DNA from: an uncultured Dorea sp. | GTDB lineage: Bacteria > Bacillota > Clostridia > Lachnospirales > Lachnospiraceae | NCBI RefSeq assembly: GCF_934294775.1 | Contig: NZ_CAKRAH010000021.1 | Coordinates: forward strand, 1-42,554 | DNA: 42,554 nucleotides | Direction of reading: 5' to 3' | Shown: piece by piece, positions 30,572-37,905 of the stretch | Position numbering within the stretch: the first letter of the stretch is position 1 | Layout: each line of letters opens with the position of its first letter | Notes under the pieces: generated by a model | Databases searched by the model: none | The model's input: the letters and a program-made list of their open reading frames with translations, nothing else | Told to the model about the DNA's origin: nothing | Made by a program: the position numbers and the translations under genes

Positions 30572-32008
30572 TTACAGCTGATCCTTATTTGTTCCTACGA
30601 TAATTTTTGAACTTCCACCTGACTTCGTAATTTCTTCCATTGGAACGTTCCGCTCTCTTGCAAGAATCTCCATCGTTCTAGGGGAACAGAAACCGGCCTG
30701 GCACCGCCCCATACCTGCTCTGGTTCTACGTTTTACTCCGTCCAGAGACTTCGCCCCCAGAGGTCTATGGATTGCATCGATAATCTCACCTTCTGTGATC
30801 ATCTCACAACGGCAGATAATATTACCGTATGCCGGTTTCTCTTTGATTAATTTCACTCTTTCTTCTTTCGTCAGAGTATTTGGATCCAGGATTCCTTTTC
30901 TTGTTGCAATAAAATTCTCTTTTTCTTCCAACTGCATCTTTTCTTTTAAGATACCTGCAACCATCTCCCCGATTGCCGGACTGCTGGTAAGTCCCGGAGA
31001 CTCAATTCCCGCACAGTCGATGAACCCTTTTGCATCTTCGACTTCTTCTATGATAAATTCATGTCCGTCTTCATGTGCACGAAGCCCGGCAAATGAGGTG
31101 ATTACCTGACGCATCGGAATGTCTTTTACATTCTGTCCTGCTTTTGTAAGCACCTGATCCAGTCCTTCTCTTGTCGTGTTCGTTCCTTCTTTTTCTTCGA
31201 TATCTATTGCTGTAGGTCCAAGAAGCAGATTGCCATGCGCTGTCGGTGTCACCAGAATTCCTTTTCCGAATTCATTTGGCAATGCAAATATTGTTCTGCT
31301 TACATGTGCTCCTGCTGTCTTATCCAGCAGACAGTAATCACCACGCCTTGGTGTGATATGGATTTTCTTTTTGCTGACCATGTTGTGGAATTTATCTGCA
31401 TAGACACCAGCTGCATTTACTACATATCTTGTCTTAAAAACTCCCTGATTTGTATGGACTTCCCAGATATCTTCTACTTTTTTCAGCTCTGTTACTTCTG
31501 TATCGAACTTGAATTCCACCCCATTTTCGCAGGCATTTTCTGCCATTGCGATATTCAATCCGAATGGACATACGATACCTGCTGACGGTGCATAAAGCGC
31601 TGCATAGACATTATCTACAATATTCGGTTCCATCTTGAGCACTTCTTCCCGGCTTAAGATCTGAAGTCCCGGTACTCCGTTTGCCACGCCTCTGTCGTAT
31701 AAGGCCTGTAATTTGTCCATGTCTTCTTCCCGCAGACAGATCACCAGTGAACCGGTTCTCTTGAATGGAAAATCCAGGTCTTTTGAAAGCTCTTCCATCA
31801 TTGCATTTCCACGGACATTTAACTTTGCCATAAGTGACCCAACTTCGGCATCATATCCGGCATGCACAATTCCACTGTTGGCTTTTGACGTTCCACAGCA
31901 GACGTCTTCTTCTTTTTCTAATACACATATATCCGCTTTGTAGCGGGATAACTCTCTTGCGGCCGCAGAGCCTGAGACTCCGCTTCCGATTATGATTACA
32001 TCATACAT
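30572..32008 (-). CDS. GlpA-like FAD-dependent glycerol-3-phosphate dehydrogenase
   Basis: This 478-residue FAD-dependent dehydrogenase should oxidise glycerol-3-phosphate to dihydroxyacetone phosphate. FAD binding is by VIIIGSGVSGSAAARELSRY at the N-terminus. SKANSGIVHAGYDAEVGS and the PRRGDYCLLDK segment match the GlpA/LhgO-like DAO family. The C-terminus carries a BFD-type [2Fe-2S] domain with IICRCEMITEGEI and GRCQAGFCSP. The ATG at 32008 has AAAGGAG upstream and is preferred over 32035. It is preceded by a strong terminator-like hairpin (32127-32183), so expression may be controlled separately from glpF. Confidence 0.88.
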   Translation of the reverse strand: MYDVIIIGSGVSGSAAARELSRYKADICVLEKEEDVCCGTSKANSGIVHAGYDAEVGSLMAKLNVRGNAMMEELSKDLDFPFKRTGSLVICLREEDMDKLQALYDRGVANGVPGLQILSREEVLKMEPNIVDNVYAALYAPSAGIVCPFGLNIAMAENACENGVEFKFDTEVTELKKVEDIWEVHTNQGVFKTRYVVNAAGVYADKFHNMVSKKKIHITPRRGDYCLLDKTAGAHVSRTIFALPNEFGKGILVTPTAHGNLLLGPTAIDIEEKEGTNTTREGLDQVLTKAGQNVKDIPMRQVITSFAGLRAHEDGHEFIIEEVEDAKGFIDCAGIESPGLTSSPAIGEMVAGILKEKMQLEEKENFIATRKGILDPNTLTKEERVKLIKEKPAYGNIICRCEMITEGEIIDAIHRPLGAKSLDGVKRRTRAGMGRCQAGFCSPRTMEILARERNVPMEEITKSGGSSKIIVGTNKDQL

Positions 32009-32126
32009 TTCTTTCTCTCCTTTACGTCTTTTCAAGAATCCTTTTGTGCTCTTGCTACGAGGTATTCGTCACGTATTACATGGCGGTTCCTGCCTCTGAC
32101 ATATTGTAATTTCCGGCTTATTTCTG

Positions 32127-32183
32127 AAAAAAGAGCCTGACAAGTAAACGCATCCCGAATATGCGGTTATCCTGTCAGGCTCT
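32127..32183 (-). terminator. Terminator or antiterminated leader between glpF and the GlpA-like gene
   Basis: On the minus strand, GAGCCTGACA pairs with TGTCAGGCTC around an inner GCAT/ATGC stem, followed by TTTTTT. It sits inside the glp gene run, and its architecture resembles the glpP leader, so control by GlpP is plausible. Confidence 0.75.
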
Positions 32184-32220
32184 CTTCTCTCACGCCTATT
32201 ATTCTCTTTTCTCTGTTATT

Positions 32221-32931
32221 CTACCACGGAATCGCACCAAAAAGCAATACCGCAGCTACAGCTCCTATAACCGGTCCTACTAAAGGCACCACTCCATAAC
32301 TCCAGTTTGAACTTCCTTTTTCTTTGATTGGAAGAACCGCATGTGCCAGACGTGGTCCAAGATCTCTCGCCGGATTAATCGCATATCCCGTCAGACCACC
32401 GAGTGACATACCAATCGAAACGATGATTCCAAATACGATAAATTTACCAAGTCCATCTGTAAGTTCCGGCACATTCGCCATTCCTTTGATTGCAAATACA
32501 AGTATAAATGTTCCAACCGCTTCACTGAAAATGTTAAGTCCAAGTTTTGGAACCGATGGTGCTGTACAGAACACTCCAAGTTTGGTAGCTTTATCTTCTG
32601 TTGCATCAAACTGTCCTTTAAATAAAAGATATACAATCACACCACCTGCGAATGCACCGGCAAACTGTGCCAAAATATATCCAGGAACCATAGACCATGC
32701 AAAACTTCCGTCAACTGCAAGTGCTAATGTAAGAGCCGGGTTAAATGACGCACCTGATGCAGCCCCAAATATGCATGCAGGCAACATAACCGCAAGTCCC
32801 CAGGCAAATGTGATCTGAACCGTTCCGCCACCTTTCATTCCTGATTTATTAAGGGTTACATTTGCAACCACTCCATCTCCAAGAATAATCAGTATCATTG
32901 TCCCCAAAAATTCTGCAATATAAGGTAACAT
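32221..32931 (-). CDS. glpF: Glycerol facilitator (MIP/aquaglyceroporin)
   Basis: This integral membrane channel of 236 residues mediates glycerol uptake. The two NPA boxes are SFNPALTLALA near residue 66 and YAINPARDLGPRLAH near residue 182. The Asp after NPAR fits glycerol-conducting members. Six membrane segments are evident. It follows glpK by 45 bp on the same strand and precedes the GlpA-like block. A ribosome site (AAGGGGGAAA) lies before the ATG. Confidence 0.95.
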   Translation of the reverse strand: MLPYIAEFLGTMILIILGDGVVANVTLNKSGMKGGGTVQITFAWGLAVMLPACIFGAASGASFNPALTLALAVDGSFAWSMVPGYILAQFAGAFAGGVIVYLLFKGQFDATEDKATKLGVFCTAPSVPKLGLNIFSEAVGTFILVFAIKGMANVPELTDGLGKFIVFGIIVSIGMSLGGLTGYAINPARDLGPRLAHAVLPIKEKGSSNWSYGVVPLVGPVIGAVAAVLLFGAIPW

Positions 32932-32976
32932 AGAAAATTTCCCCCTTTTTTCTATTTATCTGTTTTTCTTCAATTC

Positions 32977-34473
32977 TTAATCTTCTTTCGCCCATCCATA
33001 AGCGTATTTTACGGCCTTATTCCAGCCTTTGATCATCTTATTTCTCTGTTCATCATCAATCTTAGGTTCGAATGTCTGATCGATCGCCCAGTTCTTAACA
33101 ACGTCTTCTTTGCTTTCCCAGTATCCGACTGCAAGTCCTGCCAGATAAGCAGCTCCCATCGCTGTTGTCTCTACACACTGCGGGCGGTTTACCGGCGCAT
33201 TGATGATATTGCTCTGTGTCTGCATCAGGAAATCGTTGGCACTTGCGCCTCCGTCAACCTTTAATGCTGCCAGATCAATTCCCGAATCTGCCTTCATTGC
33301 AACTAATACATCATTGACCTGATATGCAAGGGATTCCAGTGTTGCACGGATGATGTGATATTTGTTCACTCCACGGGTGATTCCTACGATTGTTCCTCTC
33401 GCATACTGATCCCAGTGCGGTGCTCCAAGTCCTGTAAATGCAGGTACTACATAACATCCGTTGGTATCTTTTACTTTCTTTGCCATATATTCTGAATCCG
33501 GTGCCGAATCAATAATCCTAAGTTCATCTCTTAACCACTGGATTGCAGCTCCCGCTACGAAGATAGAACCTTCCAGTGCATAGTTTACTTTTCCATCCAA
33601 TCCCCAGGCAATTGTGGTAACCAGTCCGTTCTTAGAAAATACCGGCTTTTCTCCTGTATTCATCAGAAGGAAACAACCTGTTCCATATGTATTCTTCGCC
33701 TCTCCCGGCTTAAAGCATGTCTGTCCGAATAATGCGGACTGCTGATCACCTGCTGCACCTGCAATCGGGATCGGACCTCCAAGATAAGAAGGATCTGCTT
33801 CTCCGTAAATGCAGCTTGATGGCTTTGGTTCCGGTAACATACATTTTGGAATATTCAGTTCTTCCAGAATCTCATCATCCCATTCCAATGTATTAATGTT
33901 AAATAACATTGTACGTGATGCATTCGAATAATCTGTTACATGAGCAGCTCCCTTTGTCAGTTTCCAGATCAGCCATGTCTCTACTGTACCGAATAATAAT
34001 TCTCCTCTTTCCGCTCTTTCTCTTGCGCCCGGAACATTGTCCAGAATCCATTTTACTTTTGTTCCCGAGAAATATGCATCGATGACCAGTCCTGTTTTTT
34101 CACGGAACTTGTCTGTTAATCCTTTTTCTTTTAAAGAATCACAATACTCTGATGTTCTGCGGCACTGCCATACGATTGCATGATGTACAGGTTCTCCTGT
34201 CTCTTTATCCCAGACAATTGTTGTCTCTCTCTGGTTTGTAATACCAATCGCTGCGATATCTTCTGCTTCTGCATTGATCATATTCATTGCCTCTACTGCA
34301 ACTCCAAGCATACTTGCCCATATCTCATCAGCGTCATGCTCAACCCAGCCCGGTTTTGGAAAATACTGTGTGAATTCTCTCTGTGCCACGCTGCACATCT
34401 CACCTTTTTCATTAAAAAGAATACATCTGTTACTGGTAGTTCCTGCATCTAACGCCATTACATATTTAGCCAT
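32977..34473 (-). CDS. glpK: Glycerol kinase
   Basis: This 498-residue FGGY kinase phosphorylates glycerol to glycerol-3-phosphate. The N-terminal ALDAGTTSNRCILFNEKG binds phosphate. REFTQYFPKPGWVEHDADEI and AIGITNQRETTIVWDKETG are hallmarks of GlpK. GCFLLMNTGEKPVFSKNGLV and KVDGGASANDFLMQTQSNI complete the ATPase core. Length is that of typical bacterial GlpK. AGGAGG precedes the ATG. It is transcribed after glpP, and its expression should depend on GlpP antitermination. No His phosphorylation site assessment was attempted. Confidence 0.97.
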   Translation of the reverse strand: MAKYVMALDAGTTSNRCILFNEKGEMCSVAQREFTQYFPKPGWVEHDADEIWASMLGVAVEAMNMINAEAEDIAAIGITNQRETTIVWDKETGEPVHHAIVWQCRRTSEYCDSLKEKGLTDKFREKTGLVIDAYFSGTKVKWILDNVPGARERAERGELLFGTVETWLIWKLTKGAAHVTDYSNASRTMLFNINTLEWDDEILEELNIPKCMLPEPKPSSCIYGEADPSYLGGPIPIAGAAGDQQSALFGQTCFKPGEAKNTYGTGCFLLMNTGEKPVFSKNGLVTTIAWGLDGKVNYALEGSIFVAGAAIQWLRDELRIIDSAPDSEYMAKKVKDTNGCYVVPAFTGLGAPHWDQYARGTIVGITRGVNKYHIIRATLESLAYQVNDVLVAMKADSGIDLAALKVDGGASANDFLMQTQSNIINAPVNRPQCVETTAMGAAYLAGLAVGYWESKEDVVKNWAIDQTFEPKIDDEQRNKMIKGWNKAVKYAYGWAKED

Positions 34474-34586
34474 ATTTGTTTCCTCCTGATTTTCTGCTAA
34501 TTTCTTTGGTTACTATTTTCGCATGCGTTCTATTTGAATTGCTCCCCAAAAAGCAATTAAATATTCTGTTTCATTCTGTACAGTCA

Positions 34587-35156
34587 TTACATCTTCCACA
34601 CCTGATGATTGGTTGATGAAACTGCAATTGCTCCGGCTGATAATGCAGCCATCACATCTTCTTTATCTGTTATCAGTCCTCCTGCTATGATCGGTGTCTT
34701 CACCGAACCACAGATTCTTTTTATCACTCTTGGCATCACACCCGGAAGTACCTCTATAAAATCCGGTCTTACCGTATGCTGTTGCTGTCTGATATTTTCA
34801 AATGCCATGGAATCCAGTAAAAAATATCTGAGAACTGTATACAAACCAAGTTCTCTTGCTTTCTTGATCAGCGATGGTTTTGTTGATATAATGCCATCTG
34901 CTTCTGTATGTTCTTTCAGATATTCTACCGAAATTTCTTTCGGGCTGAGTCCGCTGATCAGATCTACATGTACCATCGCAACCTTTCCTGCATCTTTCAC
35001 CCGTTTTACAATCCTGTCTATCGAACAGACATCTCCAAATAATATGAAAATCACCTGTATCTCTTCTATTGCACAACATTTTTCTATATCTTCCATACTT
35101 TTCACAGCCGCAATGATCGGATTACTCCCGACTGCATCATAAAATATCTGATCCAT
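34587..35156 (-). CDS. glpP: Glycerol uptake operon antiterminator GlpP
   Basis: This 189-residue RNA-binding antiterminator with a TIM-barrel-like fold binds glycerol-3-phosphate and allows readthrough of leader terminators. Diagnostic segments are VGSNPIIAAVKSMEDIEKC, VMVHVDL-type VAMVHVDLISGLSPKE, ADGIISTKPSLIKKAREL, and the C-terminal TPIIAGGLITDKEDVMAALS then AVSSTN. The ATG at 35156 with GAGAGGG upstream is preferred over a TTG at 35183. It is first in the glp run and has a terminator-type leader of its own (35230-35285), so it is probably autoregulated. The gap to glpK (34474-34586) holds an AATTGCT/AGCAATT hairpin without a T run. Confidence 0.93.
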   Translation of the reverse strand: MDQIFYDAVGSNPIIAAVKSMEDIEKCCAIEEIQVIFILFGDVCSIDRIVKRVKDAGKVAMVHVDLISGLSPKEISVEYLKEHTEADGIISTKPSLIKKARELGLYTVLRYFLLDSMAFENIRQQQHTVRPDFIEVLPGVMPRVIKRICGSVKTPIIAGGLITDKEDVMAALSAGAIAVSSTNHQVWKM

Positions 35157-35229
35157 TTTTCCCTCTCTCATCCTTTTGTCCAACTTTTATATTTTCAATT
35201 TATTCTATTACAATTTGTATTATTTTTCA

Positions 35230-35285
35230 AAAAAAAGGAGCGCGACTAAAAGCAATCGTTTGATTACTTGTATCCGCTCTCCTAT
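35230..35285 (-). promoter_or_regulatory. Antiterminator-type leader terminator upstream of glpP
   Basis: On the minus strand an outer GAGCG/CGCTC stem and an inner AAGTAATC/GATTGCTT stem with an AAAC loop are followed by nine Ts. It lies about 30 bases after the predicted transcription start and about 75 bases before the glpP ATG. This fits glycerol-3-phosphate-GlpP controlled readthrough. Confidence 0.75.
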
Positions 35286-35311
35286 CTCAGCTCTTTTGTT
35301 CAACTGCGTTT

Positions 35312-35340
35312 ACTATATCACAGTGCACAATTTTTCTCAA
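35312..35340 (-). promoter_or_regulatory. Predicted promoter of the glp operon
   Basis: On the minus strand, TTGAGA (35335-35340), 17 bp, then TATAGT (35312-35317). The remainder of 35341-35501 shows no gene. Confidence 0.7.
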
Positions 35341-35501
35341 TGACATTTGGTCATTTTTTTGTTTTTCATCTATTATACACAATTCTCTTTCCAGTTCCTT
35401 TTGTTGAAATACATCAATTTTGTGCCTTTTTAACAAATATTTTTAGTTATTTCATTAACATACCTGTTGCATTTCTAACAAACTCTATATTTCACAAAGA
35501 A

Positions 35502-35882
35502 TTACAGAAACTGACTAAACTCTACCTTCTCTTCATTAGGTCCTTTAATCGTAAAGAATTTTACTCCATTGTCCCAGAATGGCAGGAAATGAATCTCGTC
35601 ATTTGTCGTATTCAGATCCATTGCACAGACTTCTTTGTATGTCTCTTCGATATCTTTTACATCAATTGCGACATGATCGATGGCTCCGGCTTTCATCGTT
35701 GCCTCATCTGATTCATATGTCTCAATCACCAGGTTTTCTAATTTTAAGAATGCTACTTTTGCACCCTCATTCACCGTCTCAAATGTCGGTTCAAAACCAA
35801 GTTTTGCAAAAAATGCTTTTGTTGCTTCCATGTCCTTTGTTGGAATTCCGATGTGCTGGATTCCTGTTGCGTAATTTTTCAT
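35502..35882 (-). CDS. VOC-family metalloprotein (glyoxalase/epimerase-like)
   Basis: This 126-residue vicinal-oxygen-chelate protein consists of two beta-alpha-beta-beta-beta modules. Likely metal ligands are the His in GIQHIGIPTKD, the Glu in LVIETYES, the His in AIDHVAIDVKD and the Glu in EKVEFSQFL. Members act as glyoxalases, epimerases or lyases. AGGAGG lies nine bases before the ATG at 35882. It is the last gene of the glycyl-radical operon and may process an aldehyde or keto product of that pathway, which is inference. Confidence 0.85.
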   Translation of the reverse strand: MKNYATGIQHIGIPTKDMEATKAFFAKLGFEPTFETVNEGAKVAFLKLENLVIETYESDEATMKAGAIDHVAIDVKDIEETYKEVCAMDLNTTNDEIHFLPFWDNGVKFFTIKGPNEEKVEFSQFL

Positions 35883-35912
35883 GTTGTTCTTCCTCCTTTT
35901 GATTGTCATATT

Positions 35913-36932
35913 TTACTCGTTTGGGAATATCATCATTTTACCATTTTTGCCACGGATTTTGAATACTTCATTGATCTCATCCAATGGAAGTCTGTCGGAG
36001 ATCAAATCTGCCAGTCTGATCTTTCCGGAGTTCACAAGTCCTGCTGCTCTTCCGTGTGAGAATGGGTTGACGTAAGACGCTGTAACTGTCAGTTCTCTCT
36101 GGAATATCTCGTATGGCTTAACCGGGATCTCACAGTCCGGTTCGGTCAGACCGAATAAGAGAATGTGGCCTTCATTGCCAACGTATCTGAATGCGTCTAA
36201 CATCGTCTCTTTTCTTCCCACACATTCGATTGTTACATTGATTTCTCTAATGCCTTCTTCCTTCATAAGGTCAAATGGTGTCTTTTCCATAGGATCCACC
36301 GCATAATCGGCTCCCATCTTAAGACCCATTTCCCGCTTGGATTCGATTGGCTCTGATAAGATAACCGTTGCTGCCCCTGCAAGTCTTGCAAGCTGGATCA
36401 TGATCTGTCCAATTGTACCACCACCAATAATCAGAACCGTATCTCCGGTGCGGATGCCTGCCCGATCGATTCCGTGTAAACAGCATCCCAGTGGTTCACA
36501 CATAGCGCCTTCCTCAAATGGTACCTCTTTCTTCAACTCATAGACCTGTTCTTCTCTGACCTTGCATAACTGTGCGAATCCGCCATCATAAGTAACACCT
36601 GTCGCAGAATAGGATTCGCAGAAATGTGGTCTTCCGGTCTGGCATGCATAACATTTTCCACACATGATACTAGGATCCACCGTTATATGATCACCAACCT
36701 TGACATGTACCACATCTTCTCCTACCGCTTCTACAATTCCAGCAAACTCGTGTCCTAATACAACCGGTGGGAAACATTCCGATGCACCTTTGGCACCATC
36801 ATATATGTGCAGATCTGTTCCACAGATACCTGCTGCCATGACACGGACCAGGACTTCATCCCCATGAATCACCGGATCATCCTTTTCTTCTACTTTTACA
36901 ACACCCGGTTCGTAAAATACTGCTGCTTTCAT
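35913..36932 (-). CDS. Zinc-dependent medium-chain alcohol dehydrogenase
   Basis: This 339-residue NAD(P)-dependent dehydrogenase is of the threonine/sorbitol dehydrogenase type. The catalytic zinc site is in GICGTDLHIYD and GHEFAGIVEAVGEDV. The structural zinc cysteines are in CGKCYACQTGRPHFC. The cofactor motif is VLIIGGGTIGQIMIQLARLA, followed by SEPIESKREMG, which favours NAD. It lies between the activase and the VOC gene with a good AGGAGG. It probably oxidises a polyol to feed the glycyl-radical enzyme or reduces that enzyme's product. The substrate is unknown. Confidence 0.92.
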   Translation of the reverse strand: MKAAVFYEPGVVKVEEKDDPVIHGDEVLVRVMAAGICGTDLHIYDGAKGASECFPPVVLGHEFAGIVEAVGEDVVHVKVGDHITVDPSIMCGKCYACQTGRPHFCESYSATGVTYDGGFAQLCKVREEQVYELKKEVPFEEGAMCEPLGCCLHGIDRAGIRTGDTVLIIGGGTIGQIMIQLARLAGAATVILSEPIESKREMGLKMGADYAVDPMEKTPFDLMKEEGIREINVTIECVGRKETMLDAFRYVGNEGHILLFGLTEPDCEIPVKPYEIFQRELTVTASYVNPFSHGRAAGLVNSGKIRLADLISDRLPLDEINEVFKIRGKNGKMMIFPNE

Positions 36933-36948
36933 GTTTTATTTCCTCCTT

Positions 36949-37875
36949 TTAGCTTTCTTTCAATTTTTTACATCCGTAGCTCTCTACCAGCTTATATATC
37001 TTCTGCTTTTCTTCTTTTTCAATCGTCTTAAGATCTGCAAGCGCATAGGTTGTTCCAATCTGTGCGGCTTTTCCTTTTGCCATGTCATGATAGGTCATCA
37101 GGTTTACTTCTACGATCTGTGGATATTTTCTGGATAACTCTGCAATCTTTTTATAATGCTCTTCGTGATCATTAATCCCCGGTATGATCGGACATCTTAA
37201 AATTACTGCATGATTATTTTTACAAAGCATATCCAGATTCTCCAGTATCTTTTTGTTACTGACTCCGGTATATTTTTCATGCTCTTTTTCACCAGTCACC
37301 TTATAATCGAACAAAAACAGGTCGATATATGGCACTATCTCTTTATATTTATCCATATCCGCATAACCACAGGTATCCAGACATACATGCATTCCACATT
37401 CTTTTGCCTTCTTTACAAGTTTCAGAAGTCCCTGAAACTGTAACATCGGTTCCCCACCGCTGATGGTAAGGCCACCGCCGCTTTTTTGATAAAAATCAAT
37501 GTCTTTGCAGACGGTATGCATAATTTCTTCTACTGTGACATTCCAGCCATATATTTTGAGTGCATGGTTTGGACAGGCTTCTACACATTTTCCGCACTGG
37601 ATACATCTTTCCAAATATACGTTATGTTTTTTTTGCTCCCCTTCCCCGGTGATTTCATACACCTTCCGGGGACATACCTTTTCACACCGTCTGCATCCGA
37701 TACAGTTCTTTTCCAAATATCCAAGCTGTGATGTCTTTTTCTTTGATTCCGGGTTATGACACCACAGACAGTCAAGCGGACACCCCTTTAAGAATACGGT
37801 TGTACGGATTCCCGGTCCGTCATGCAGAGCGAAGCGTTGAAGATCGAATATTGTTAATGTGTTTTCTTTATCCAA
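36949..37875 (-). CDS. Glycyl-radical enzyme activating protein (radical SAM)
   Basis: This 308-residue activase uses S-adenosylmethionine to install the glycyl radical on its partner. The radical SAM motif is GCPLDCLWCHNPES, with the C-x3-C-x2-C pattern. An inserted ferredoxin domain has CIGCRRCEKVCP and CIQCGKCVEACP, binding two [4Fe-4S] clusters, as in activases of dehydratase-type enzymes. The GGGLTISGGEPMLQ segment binds SAM. The N-terminal FALHDGPGIRTTVFLKGC is diagnostic. It follows the glycyl-radical enzyme by 30 bp and is oxygen sensitive, in line with an anaerobic host. Confidence 0.95.
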   Translation of the reverse strand: MDKENTLTIFDLQRFALHDGPGIRTTVFLKGCPLDCLWCHNPESKKKTSQLGYLEKNCIGCRRCEKVCPRKVYEITGEGEQKKHNVYLERCIQCGKCVEACPNHALKIYGWNVTVEEIMHTVCKDIDFYQKSGGGLTISGGEPMLQFQGLLKLVKKAKECGMHVCLDTCGYADMDKYKEIVPYIDLFLFDYKVTGEKEHEKYTGVSNKKILENLDMLCKNNHAVILRCPIIPGINDHEEHYKKIAELSRKYPQIVEVNLMTYHDMAKGKAAQIGTTYALADLKTIEKEEKQKIYKLVESYGCKKLKES

Positions 37876-37905
37876 TTTCCCACCTCCTGATCTGTCACCT
37901 TCAGC

